From assembly GCA_029817715.1 (NCBI GenBank), contig JARUPY010000053.1:36224-100223 (forward strand): a stretch of DNA of 64,000 nt. Direction: 5' to 3'. A program made the translations under genes and the position numbers. The notes under the pieces were generated by a model, which was not told the DNA's origin, made no database searches, and was given only the letters and a program-made list of their open reading frames with translations. The DNA comes from Melastoma dodecandrum (Eukaryota; Streptophyta; Magnoliopsida; Myrtales; Melastomataceae). Each line of letters begins with the position of its first letter. Positions within the stretch are counted from its first letter, which is position 1. This document shows, piece after piece, positions 53,929 through 64,000 of the stretch.

Positions 53929-55800
53929 CTAACCTCGAAGTGTGGTGTGCAGTTCGGCATCAACGTCAGAAATTTGCGAGATAAGCATGCCTTCTTGCAC
54001 TTCATGACCCTCATCGTCAAATACAGGATTGTCATATGCTGGTGGCATGTCCTCATCTCCGTCTAAGGGTTGTCCATCATGTGGCATCTCCTCATCGCCG
54101 TCAAAGGGTTGTCCATCATGTGGCGCCATGAAGTCATACGTAGTTTGGTCTTCCAACCCGCCGGCGCTACCATACAATCTAACCGGTCCGTACTCCCTGA
54201 TCATTTGCATGTATAGAGTCCTCGACAAGAGAGATGAGTTCGGGCTGGTCAGATTTAAGCTTCATCTTTCTGAAATTCTTCAGCTGTCACACAATAAGCA
54301 CGACGTAAATGAATATATATTATAAAAGAAAAATTGAATAGATAAAAGTAATGTACTTACCATTTTGCCTAGCATGGAAACCGGTGTGGGATATGTATTG
54401 CCTAGTGTGGGATCGCGTACCATTTGGAGTATTTTATGCGAGACTCCCACACCAGCGGCACGACATTGTTCAGCCTATCTTCCCAGATCTCCGCAAACTG
54501 TCGGTGGATTCCCTCCAATTGTTCATATTCTTGCCTCGTAGATTCAATGTGATGAAGGGCCTTGATGGTGTCACACTGATCAGGTACCAGCTGCTGATCG
54601 CCAAACTGACGGATCATTCTGTCTGGGAAATACTACTCCACTATATAAAAGCATATGAAAGGGACTCGGAGCATGCCAAAAACATCTCTCCCGATCGACA
54701 ATATGCTGGAAGCGTAGCTATCAATTGTTCCGGGTATGGATGCCCAATCACCTGCATATTTCAATGAGAATGTTTAAGGGAGATATGATACAATCAAATG
54801 TAATTGCTTTATTGAATCGTAAGGTGTGCCTGATCAATGCTTTGTCTGTCGAAGGCCTCTCTATACGATGCAAGCACATGGGTCGCGACCGTGCGCAAAT
54901 CCTTTGCTACGGCCCAGCGATAGCTAAGAGGCATATCCTGTACAAATGGGCTACGACGTCTCAACGACGCTATATGTGGGAATCTATCCAATGCCCAAAT
55001 CTGTAACAATATGAGAGGGCTCTCAATCTGTGATGCCTTGTGGTGAGACGCCTTACATAAAACTTATATATAACCATGCTAGGCAGGCACTACCCCAGTT
55101 ATAATGTCTTGTCCTCTCAAAGTCAGCTAGAAAGTGGCAACCAGAACAGGTGTACTAAGTTGTTCGACTTAGTGGTGAATAACATTCCACCTATTAGCTG
55201 TAGTATGTACGCCCTCGTGTACATCTGAACCACCTCCTCAGTGGCATCTATCGGAATCTCAGCAAAATTTTGGGCCAACCAGCTAAGTCTAATCCTACCT
55301 GACCTAATGTTGTCTCCCGTAGGTACTCGCCCTAACAATTTTAGGACACACCTCGACTGTCGATATCGAGGTGTCTCCTATCACTGCATCACTATCTATG
55401 GGCAAACCTAGCTGAATGGCCACATCCTATAGAGTGACAGTCATCTCACCGTGCACCATGTGGAAGGTATGGCGTCTCTGGTCTCCAGCGTTCCGTCAAA
55501 GCAGTGATAAGACGCCCAGTCCAAAGAAATAAAGGAAGCTTCGCCACTCCGTAAAAATCCTGCCTGACGGAGGTAAACATCCATTCTTGGATCGCTAGCA
55601 AGTCCCTTGAGCAATTTCTCAACCCGACGGCATGTTAGAACATTGTTCTGCAAAGAGAACACGAATTAGTAATTAAGGTATGAATATATAACGATTTTCA
55701 AAGTAAAGAAGTCGACATACCACATTATATCCGGCTTCCCATATAGCCGTCGATCGATGCTCTCCTTAAGCATTAAGGATATCTGTCCGCCTTGGCCCCG
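53929..55800 (-). pseudogene. plant mobile domain (PMD, aminotransferase-like) gene of the MULE
   Basis: Several minus-strand frames carry consecutive PMD segments. 55662-55441 is followed by a piece with the TLETRDAIPSTWCTV equivalent. 55338-55123 gives IRLSWLAQNFAEIPIDATEE and VQMYTRAYILQLIGGMLFTT, then NNLVHLFWLPL. 55009-54809 gives LQIWALDRFPHI. 54617-54402 gives MIRQFGDQQLVPDQCDTIKA and the EYEQLEGIHRQFAEIWEDR equivalent. The WL..NF, AYIL.LIGG.LF..K, H..(L/F)LPL and LQ(I/L)WA.(D/E)R motifs are hallmarks of the PMD seen in MAIN/MAIL1 and in plant transposons. An acidic repeat (MPHDGQPLDGDEDMPPAYDN) lies at the C-terminal end. PMD proteins MAIN/MAIL1 act with PP7L in silencing; the role of the transposon versions is unknown. 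Introns or frameshifts separate the pieces. Confidence 0.7.
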
Positions 55801-55975
55801 GATGCATTTCCTGTTAAGACAATATAAGAAGTTTTAAATATGAAATAAAGTTAATTATGATAACACTAAGATCATTTAAAACAAGTACTTACCAAAGATT
55901 CCGATTAGGACAACTACGGTCGGTTATGACCTTCCTTTCTATATAATCCGCAACTACTAATTCCGAGATTGAACC

Positions 55976-58171
55976 CTAAATATCCATTTCATTATGTATA
56001 TGGGATGACCTTGGACGCCCACGTGGTTTGACTCTTGTAGGGTCAGGATTGACTCTAGGAAAACGATATTCCGTTCCAGTTTGCTTTACCATCAAAAGAA
56101 TGCCATCGAGAAACATATACGGCCTTCTGACACTCGAAGAGTAGAAATGACTAATGACAGCCGTATGATCAATATGCAAGAATGCAAAACATGCCAAGGC
56201 ATGCGAACAAGGAATTGCGAAAAATTTGCCACTTCTTGCAGCTACATTTCCGATTTTGAAGAAATACATATTTGATACGATGTTTTCCTCTAGTCTTCAT
56301 GTCAAATCTACCCTCTTGTCGATCGAGAAGAACTACTTCGTATCGTTTGGCTTTCTCCATGGCTTTGCATAACCTCGTTTGAGAAACATTTGTAAAACGT
56401 TCACCAATTTGCAACGCAGATGTCTACATCATCCCGTCGAGCATTATACCGTATTTTTCTAACCAGAGCCGAAATCGGAAGATTTCTTGCACCTCTTATA
56501 ACGGAGTTGTAACTCTACGCTCAAATTCGTAGTCATAAGACTATATTTATAAAATCCATCTCCGCTCAAAGTCAACTGCTCTTACACTCATCTCTGCGAA
56601 AAATTCGGCAGCTTCTGGCATTGTTTGAAACAAGCTTCTCATCATGTCATGGTACTTCAAATTCATTGATTTGCTCGCTGCGGCTACCAACTTCCTCTTA
56701 CAAACAACATTTTTATACCACGGTATTGAAATTGCTTGCAACATGTCTAAGACAAAATCGTCAATGCGCAAATGGAGGAGTCCAACCAACCTCAGGATCA
56801 TTCACGGCCGCTTGAATGCCAGAATGTCTATCGGAAATTAAACATTGACCTCCAGTCCTATCACCGACAACATACCCCTTAAGACATCTTAAGAACCAAC
56901 TCCATGAATCATAGCTTTCTTCATCAACCAGAGCAAATGCAAGTGGCACAATATAGTTATCTCCGTCCATTGAACATGCAATTAACAGTTTATGCCTATA
57001 CTTACCATATAGAAATGTGCCATCTATGCTTACCACCGGCCGACAATGCTTAAATGCTTGAATACACTGACCGAACGCCCAAAACATTTTCTAAAAGTAA
57101 AATTCCTCCACTTCGCCAACATTACAACATTCACCCCAATCAATAACTATTCCGGGGTTGGCAATTTCTAATTGCATTAAGAAGATGCGGCAACTCGTTA
57201 TAAGATTCATCCCAATCACCGTATTCAGAGTAATTGCATTCCTCTTTGCATCCCATACACGTCTCATACTAACTTCGTACCCAAATCTCTCCTTTATTAC
57301 ATTCCGTAGGAACGACACTTTCACTTCAGGAGATTCTTTAACAAAAAGTACGAAAGTATGTAGCCATAAAGTTACAGCGAATTCGATGATGATCTTGGGA
57401 AAGCACTGCATTTAAATATGTATGTGGCTCACCAACAACTGTTATTTCAAACTCATGATCACCAGAACGTTGCCTCCCGCGCAATCTCCACTTGCAACCG
57501 CCCCTATTCTCAGAAATCACATACCACCTAATCTTATCCGTCTCGATGACCTCGTAATTGTAATGGTTCTTGATGCAGAATGTGTTCACCGTCTTAATGA
57601 GTTCTTTCTTATTTTTGAACCGCATCCCTTTACGAAATTCAACCACAGATTCTGGATCGTCCGTAATCCTCACATCCTCGCCCTCCTCTACAATCACCTT
57701 CCCAGTATCGTCACTATCAAGATAGAAAGGTAGAGGTTTCTCCAACCTCTTCCTAGACGGACCAGCCTCATTAACACTTACATTCATACCTTCTTCATCG
57801 TTTCCCAAATCAACACCATTAAACATTTCCTCATCAATATCGACGTCATTATCAGAATTCACTATAGACTCAAGGATATCCATTCTCATATTGCCGACAC
57901 ACATCATTTCGTTTATAACTCCTTCATCGCCCAAGTCACGTTCTAAACATTCAAACGGATCACCATCTTCATAATCATCATAATCATGACCACCATACTC
58001 CTTATTACCATCATCCTCCTCATTATCACCTTCCTCCACATTATCACCATCCTCCTCATTACCATCATAACCGCTACCTCCTTCAATCACCGAAGACAAC
58101 CGACGAATATTTTTAACCACATTCCTATTTTCAGGGTTATCATGCATAATATTAAAGCTCCCTTCATTCAC
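55976..58171 (-). pseudogene. MULE transposase (MuDR N-domain, MULE catalytic domain, SWIM zinc finger), frameshifted
   Basis: Minus strand. 58171-57338 holds an acidic N-terminal region and a MuDR-type DNA-binding domain (EFRKGMRFKNKKELIKTVNT, then RWYVISENRGGCKWRLRGRQ). 57411-57091 continues (SPEVKVSFLRNVIKERFGYE). 57087-56761 is the MULE catalytic core (VVSIDGTFLYGKYRHKLLIA, DGDNYIVPLAFALVDEESYD, SWSWFLRCLK, LISDRHSGIQ), including the DG..., D... and WF acidic-triad neighbourhood. About 56801-56547 is the following helical region. About 56230-56169 and 56269-55976 give the SWIM zinc finger (KCSCKKWQ and IPCSHALACFAFLHID). Breaks: an extra T in a T5 run near 57352, an in-frame TAG at 57091-57093, a TGA after PPFAH at 56761, and a shift inside the SWIM finger. 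It cannot make an active enzyme. Confidence 0.85.
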
Positions 58172-59384
58172 ATTCCACTCCTACAACCTCATTCCCCACA
58201 TTACCACCATACATACTTCTTGAATTTCATGCCCTCTCTTCATTTGCCAGAATGAACAGAAGCTGAGGTAACATATATTTCTTGAATGCGATCGCCATTG
58301 CACATAAGCAAATTCAGCACAACAATCTTACATCCTCATCATCACCAATAGGTACTAGCACAAAACTTAATGTCATACGCAGTATACGAAGGAACGGGAT
58401 ATCTATGACATATTTCCAACCTACATTCCTTCGTTTAATCTCATTGCATTAGCGATAACCCTTTCCAATTGCACATAATCGATTTCACTTGGTACCTTTA
58501 AACGTTTCACCGGACCCCTATTATAACCAACTTCTTCACTACTATGAATAACCTTCCCATTTACATACAACAGTAAAAGCACGTGCCGACATTGAAACGT
58601 AAGATAATACTTACGATATAGAGAATAGCCACTTCTTCGGACTTCCAAATACCTACAATTATTTAAAAAACGTACCATTAATTATTTTTCACCGAAATTC
58701 ATCTAACCCTAATTACAATTAAACCTAAATTCAACTAAACCTAGTTTTACGGCAATAAACACGTACACGGACGGACGGACGGACGGAATAGGAGGGTGTC
58801 GGGTGCCAGGACTAGAGGGGTGGCACGGACGGACGGCGGCACGAAGAGAGGGCGACACGGTGGAGGGAGGCACGGCGGGCGGAGGGCGGCACGGTTGGGG
58901 GAGGGTCGGGCGTTAGGGTTTTGGGTGAGGTGGGGGAAGATGGGTCGGGGAGGAAGGGGATCCCGACTGATTAAGTTCGGGAAAACCCGCCCCTTATTGA
59001 GATAGGACAGGGGCGGGTTTCGAAAAGCCGCCCCTTGTGCACATGGAAAAAACCCGCCCCATGTTGACATAGGACAGGGGCGGGTTTTTCCCTTAATGAC
59101 TTGGGCAAAATTTGCTCCAAGGGCATGGGGGGCGCATTACACGGTTTCAGAACCCGTTTTCATACAAGGGCGGGTTCTCAAAACGCACCCTCATGCGCAT
59201 TGTCCACAGCGCCATAAAGGCGGGTTTTGAGAACCGGCCCTGCCATTTTACACGGAAAATCCACACTCTTTGTTATTTGGGGGACGCGAAAACGCGCCCC
59301 ATCGACGGTATTCAGGTAATTTTAGAAACTCGGACTGTTTTCCGCAAAATTTTTTAGAAACCAAACGGTACATCCGTACAAACC

Positions 59385-61633
59385 TGCCTAAACACGACTA
59401 TTACTGGCATGGGCCTGCCTAGGGAAATCGAAGCACAATGGTGTTTCGGGCCAGGCATCTGGCGGCGGCCAGACGATACTCCGCGGTTCTTTTGTCATCT
59501 CGTGGTGGAGTTCCTGCGGCGGGAAGAATTCTATAGCCTGCAAAGTCAATGCGGGAACAGCTGAAGAGTGGCATTAGGCACGCCTGAAACTTGAGTGGTG
59601 CGCCTGAAAGCAAGAATGCGTTACTCTTTGAATTGAAACCAGAGCATAAAAATATTTTGCGAAATATTATGCGTGTTTGAGAAATAGATGACTACATCCT
59701 TAAAGTTGCTTACTTTAAGTTGAAGAAAAAAAATTATTATTTGAAATAGAATAACTCAACTTGAAAATTGTATTTTTTTTTTTAAGTTATGAAATTCTCT
59801 ATTTCAAGTAAAACTTTTGCGCCGCCATTACTACTTGATTTTAGGATAGTAAATAGTAATCGAGGATCGCGACCAAACTTTTTTACAATGGTAACCATTT
59901 CAACACTCAAAAGAGACGTGCCAAAACAGTGGATCAGTCTTAGGGTTGGTGTATTTTGATTGTAGCTTTTTTGGGGTAATTTTGATAGTAAGCTTGCATC
60001 CATTAACTATGTTCTCTAATATTTCACGAATCGAGAGTTCGTTACTCAAAGAATTTCACTCTGCAAGAAACCTGAATTCTTAATTTTTTCATATTGAACT
60101 TTCTAGGTTAACAGCATTAGTTTATAAATTTTCCTCATGAGTTGGGTTAAATCTTCTTTGGCTGTTTTATGTTAAGAAAAACTGACAGAAACAGGGACAT
60201 TCCCAAAAGAAAAAGGCTTAATAGTTTGGTTTGTTTTGTGTTAATTCTCATCTTAATTTCCGACAATGCTGATACTCTAATTAAGCTATCTTTTAGGCCA
60301 AATATTCAATGCAAATAAGGCCTTGGATACAAAAAGTCCGAGGTTTGCTATCGACAGTATTCTAATGGCTTTCGTCTTAGTGAATCTCCTTCCCATTCCA
60401 ACTCCTCACGAATTCGGCCTATAAGCCATATCCCAAGTCAGTTTAGACAACAAACATGATTCCGCTCCCTCACACCACCACTTCAAACCAAATCCCTAAC
60501 CCAAAAAAAATAAGTTACCAAAATTAATTTGAAGGTCAAAATCGATTGGGGGAGATGTGGAGATTTGTTCGAGGCCATAATCAAAACAGATGAAATTTGA
60601 CAGGCACGGAGAACCGCCGTATGTTGGTTCAGCTGTTGCCAACCTTCAATGCAATCTGCGCCATTGGCTTTCTTTTTTAAAAAAGCCGGACGCCATTGCT
60701 CTGCAAATTGGCTTCTTCAGAAAAGAGCGTTCAATAAGAAGAAAAAGGAAAAACATAAATCAGAACACAAAGAGATAAAACCAAACGGGAGATCGCCGAA
60801 GGAGAATGAATTAAGAACGCCTAAGAAAGAACATGATCGGAGGTAAAGCGAAGGGAGTGATCCGGAGAAGGAGAGAGTTGTTCCAGCCGTCCAAACCACC
60901 CCCCATATATAGGAGAGAGATTGCCTTGACAGAAAACCCTAAACCTAAATAAGGCTGAAAATACCTAATTGCCCCTAGTACTCGATTGTCCTTTTACTAA
61001 TTTGTCCTCTGATCCTGGGGCCCATGGGCCCTACTTGACCCCAAGAAAAGATACAAATTTTTATCTTTTTCCTTGTTTGTTATACAAAATAATTTTGCAA
61101 AAGGTATCTTGATTGTACTCACTGACAATTTTTATTCAATCTAAAACGTAAAGGCATAAAATGTGTTGTAATTTCCCATACTACAGAAAAAACCACTAAA
61201 ATAAGTGTTTTACATTTTGCGTTCTTAAATAATTGGATTTTTTTTAATGAAAAAAGAACGAGACTTCTCAAAATCACGGGGCGAGCTTTTTTAAATAGAT
61301 CCGGTAATCAATGGAGGCTATTATTGCAAGTGTCAGTCAAATGATTCAGGCTACAAAGCCCTGGAGTCGGATAAAAAATGGGACATAATCCTTTTTGCCA
61401 AAGCACACACTCAGATGCTGCAGTTGTAAGGACACTTTACAAATAAGCATGGAGGCCTTCTGTAGTTTGACCACATTACCAGATGAAAACGAGGACGGTC
61501 AGACTCAAAGAGGAGTTTCTCAGATCACGTTGTTGGCAGGTCGGGGCGTGAAATCCAGAAACAATCCTTTCTAAGACAACGTCGCTGTGGCACGGTAAAT
61601 TGGTTTTGACGATTGAAAATGAAGTACCAGTTA
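59385..61633. other. intergenic, no supported gene
   Basis: About 2.2 kb between the MULE and the cysteine synthase 3' end. Open frames at 59419-59613 (minus) and 60590-60899 (both strands) are short and overlapping, with no known similarity. Read on minus, a TATATAT box near 60905-60912 precedes a pyrimidine-rich stretch, as a promoter might, but no gene follows it. The rest is AT-rich. Confidence 0.4.
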
Positions 61634-63854
61634 TCAAGGTTCAGGTTGCATCTTCTCGCATTCCTCCCGGAGTCGACTGGAACAAGTACAGAGGAGAGGT
61701 AGCGCTCGCCGAAGCTTGGGAACACAACCTACATGGATTGAGATGAGGGAACTTCAATTTGAAAATTGCAAAGCAGAAACCGACGTACCTTTTACGCTTG
61801 CACCTCTCCTACATTTTACATTTCCTCCAAACTTTCCGGCATTCCCGAGTCAAAAATTGAAAGGACCATTTTTGCCAGTCCTATGTCCGTCCTATTGTAT
61901 ACAGCATGGTAGAATTCTATGATAAAGTTCCAGGAATTCAAATGGTAAAGACAGTGAGACAATACCGCAATGAGCTTCCCAGCGTTTCTCGGGTCTGCTT
62001 GGGCAACCTTTATTGCTGCTGCAGCAGCTGCTCCAGAGGAAATGCCCACCTGGATTTTTTATTTGTTTCATAAAGGATGGAAGAAAAGGACGTAGCAAAG
62101 AGATAAGGAGTACAACCTGATCACGTTCTTCAAAACAATATCAAGACAAGCATGTTCATGCGGAAAAAAGGATTCCTATTTGAATAGGATCCCAATTAAA
62201 ATGGGAAAATCTCTGTAATGTTTCAAATTTAAACAAATGGTTTTATGCTTAAAATGGATAGCAAATGGCTGTGTTCATCTTTGCAACCTCGCCCGTAGCC
62301 AGTGATATAGATAGTCCCATATTTTCATATAATAATGTAGAAAAACTACGGCTGATGGAAACAAGCTAATATAAGGCCACCTTCATGGATCGTTTTCAGA
62401 TAAGGATGATATTTCCAAATTTTCCACAAGTGCCAGTGATGAAAACAAATATTGAAATACATGATAAAATAGGGAATGAGAAAGAAGGGGGGCCTGAAAG
62501 GTAGCTTTTCCTCTTCTCCTTTACCTTTTCTTTTTTGTCACTTTTAACGTATTCGGAAATTAAAATGGAGTGAAATAATTGAGAAATTAGTACTTGCACT
62601 AACCAGCAATCCTTTCTTGCAGAGCCCACTTGTTTTGCAGTTTACGACGGCCTCATCACTTGAAATCTGCAGGGAGAAAGTTAACATCGTATAGACAATG
62701 ACAGGAAGGTAACAATGATCCATGTCGAATAGACATTTACATGACCAGTATCACTTTTTCCCCTCCAGACTGACTAGCCTCAGACTATTGTGCAAATGTT
62801 AGGCCAGTCCAGAAGAACCAATTCCGTATAAGTCCAGTTATCATACTCCAACACAAATTACTGGGTGAAACCAAAAAAAACTAAGGCACATAGGAACCAT
62901 CCAATGCATGCTCTTGAATCTAATGATGACTGGGGAAAAAGTTCTTTGTGTATCTCATGGAGGAATTAATCAGAGTACACGACCTAGTGGGGACAACTAC
63001 AAGACATTCTCAAGAAAGAAAAGGTAGTTAAAAAGAATGCAGGAGACGAACAACACAATTTTAAAATACATATTTTGCTTAGAAAGTAGGAGCTAATCTT
63101 CTAAGCAATTAGTAGCTTATACAAGTGCCCATTACAGCACTGGGATTTTCAGACGTAGCCTGTTTTCTGGAGGGCGACTAATTTTCCAGTGTTTCTCCTA
63201 GAACACAAGCTTGTATAGGTTGCAAGATTATAGAATGAAAGAAGAAATTGAAGAAGTATCTCCCCCACCTCGATGACTTCATCCATCACATCTTGATCCA
63301 AATTCTTTGGTACAAAGCCAGCTCCGATCCCTTGAATTTTGTGGGGGCCTATAAATTAAGAATGACTTAGAAGACCATCAAAGAATTTAAGATTTCATGT
63401 GAGGAGGAGCAATGAGCAAGCTGTTAAAATAACATGAAATAATTTAAATTATTCTGGTCTTACCAGGCTTGCCACCAGAGAGAATGTTACTTTCCGTAGG
63501 TTCCACCCCAATTACCTAGATTAACAAAGCAATGAGGTCGAAAAGGTTTAGACATAAACATGTATTAGTGATTGGATTATGAACACGAAACTGGAAATGT
63601 GGGAACAGAAATGAATGACAATACTCTTTAGACATTTCAGCAGATAAGCTTTATATGTATTCACCAGCCAGGATGGACATAATTCTTTGGGTCACAGTAA
63701 CTACTCAAGAAATTACCTTGATGTTGGGATTCTTTTGCTTAAGAAACTTCCCAACCCCAGAAATGGTTCCTCCAGTTCCAATACCTGCAACAAAAATGTC
63801 GACTTTTCCCCTAGTATCTTCCCAAATTTCTGGGCCAGTTGTCTCAAAGTGTAC
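61634..63854 (-). CDS. OASB: plastid cysteine synthase (O-acetylserine(thiol)lyase), 3' exons only; last exon disturbed
   Basis: Minus-strand exons 63854-63717, 63515-63464, 63348-63269, 62666-62604, 62049-61966 and 61728-61634; the 5' exons lie beyond the window. They encode [38 protein letters not shown] (PLP-phosphate-binding GTGGT loop), [57 protein letters not shown] and [20 protein letters not shown] (catalytic-site SSG), then [15 protein letters not shown]. The enzyme makes cysteine from O-acetylserine and sulfide with PLP. The plastid isoform is favoured by the internal wording and because Arabidopsis OASB is near MPK6. In the last exon the expected end ([15 protein letters not shown]) is present in another frame: one extra T in TACTTGTTCC and one extra C in CTCCGGG. 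As written, translation would run on to 61525. Confidence 0.9.
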
Positions 63855-64000
63855 CTGTGAGGAGTGATTTACAATAATAAAACAAGTCAAGAAGACTAGG
63901 CAATAAGAGGGGCCTTTGGTTTTCCAGAATCTTCCAATGCCATGGGAACTGTAGTAAAATTACGCCTCATAAAGCCACTATGATGCATGTTTCAAAATTT

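Larger units (their letters stand above)
53017..59384 (-). mobile_element. 6.4-kb Mutator-like element (MULE) carrying a transposase and a plant mobile domain gene
   Basis: Both ends begin GGTTTGTACGGATGTACCG (left at 53017, right inverted, ending 59384). The similarity continues as long inverted arms of about 400-450 bp (AAATTTTGCGGAAAAC, ATACCGTCGATGGGGCG, TGTAAAATGGCAGGG, GACAATGCGCA, GAGCAAATTTTGCCCAAGTC). Inside, all on minus, lie a MULE transposase (about 58171-55976) and then a plant-mobile-domain (aminotransferase-like) gene (about 55662-53929). The arms are enriched in CGGGTTTTCAAAACCCGCCC-type palindromes. The immediate flanks (left ...CTAGATATGA, right TGCCTAAAC...) show no 8-11 bp target duplication, so flanks have drifted or a terminus is mis-set. 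Coding parts have stops and shifts, so it is not autonomous now. Confidence 0.88.

Noticed and set aside
57986..58255. Ile/Thr-rich plus-strand frame
   Set aside because: Antisense shadow of the acidic Asp/Glu/Gly-rich N-terminus of the MULE transposase.

Overview
The window is nuclear DNA of a flowering plant, most likely a eudicot. Coding sequence is split into short exons with canonical plant GT-AG (and a few GC-AG) introns, and intergenic DNA is AT-rich and holds LTR, Mutator-like and foldback transposons. The gene set is plant-specific: chloroplast biogenesis factor, plastid outer-envelope pore, MPK6, CLAVATA2, plastid cysteine synthase.

Layout. 1.4-2.8 kb (+): MRL7/MRL7-L-type chloroplast biogenesis protein. 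3.9-4.8 kb (-): small secreted Cys-containing protein. 6.7-7.0 kb (-): small plant-specific protein. 7.5-11.8 kb (+): inositol phosphate kinase ITPK4 with 11 exons. 12.8-17.1 kb (+): mitochondrial ribosomal protein L24, whose first intron carries a 3.2-kb antisense LTR element. 17.4 kb (+): broken 5' piece of OEP37. 17.8-19.8 kb (+): thiol/halide methyltransferase HOL. 20.1-21.1 kb: large foldback element. 21.9-23.0 kb (+): decayed alkenal reductase. 23.2-27.0 kb (-): acetolactate synthase regulatory subunit, head to head with mitochondrial RPL2 (C-terminal half, +, 27.3-28.8 kb). 30.2-32.9 kb (+): ILK1-type ankyrin kinase. 34.6-36.8 kb (+): CLAVATA2-like gene with frameshifts. 37.7-39.6 kb (-): damaged type-B response regulator. 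40.1-42.0 kb (+): hot-dog acyl-CoA thioesterase with one frame-breaking base. 42.3-43.5 kb (+): Ser/Arg/Lys-rich protein. 43.8-47.0 kb (-): MPK6. 47.7-50.0 kb (-): HAD-IIA phosphatase pseudogene. 50.4-52.5 kb (-): cytosolic RPL5. 53.0-59.4 kb: a Mutator-like element carrying both a MULE transposase and a plant mobile domain gene. 61.6-63.9 kb (-): 3' part of plastid cysteine synthase, running off the right edge.

Context. From memory of Arabidopsis locus numbers, OASB, MPK6, ILK1, HOL, OEP37, ITPK4 and mitochondrial RPL2 all lie between At2g4375 and At2g4407. The window is therefore a conserved microsyntenic block with local rearrangement. The MRL7-L and ALS small-subunit genes are neighbours in a second Arabidopsis block (around At2g318), so two ancestral blocks appear interleaved here.

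A recurring theme is gene damage. Seven multi-exon genes read through all inferred splice junctions without one break (ITPK4, HOL, ALS-SSU, RPL2, ILK1, MPK6, RPL5). CLV2, the response regulator, the thioesterase, the HAD phosphatase, RPL24 and OASB each carry small indels, a stop, or a phase mismatch. Many of the indels are single extra bases in short homopolymer runs. That fits either duplicate-gene decay or uncorrected base-calling errors, and the two cannot be separated from this sequence alone.
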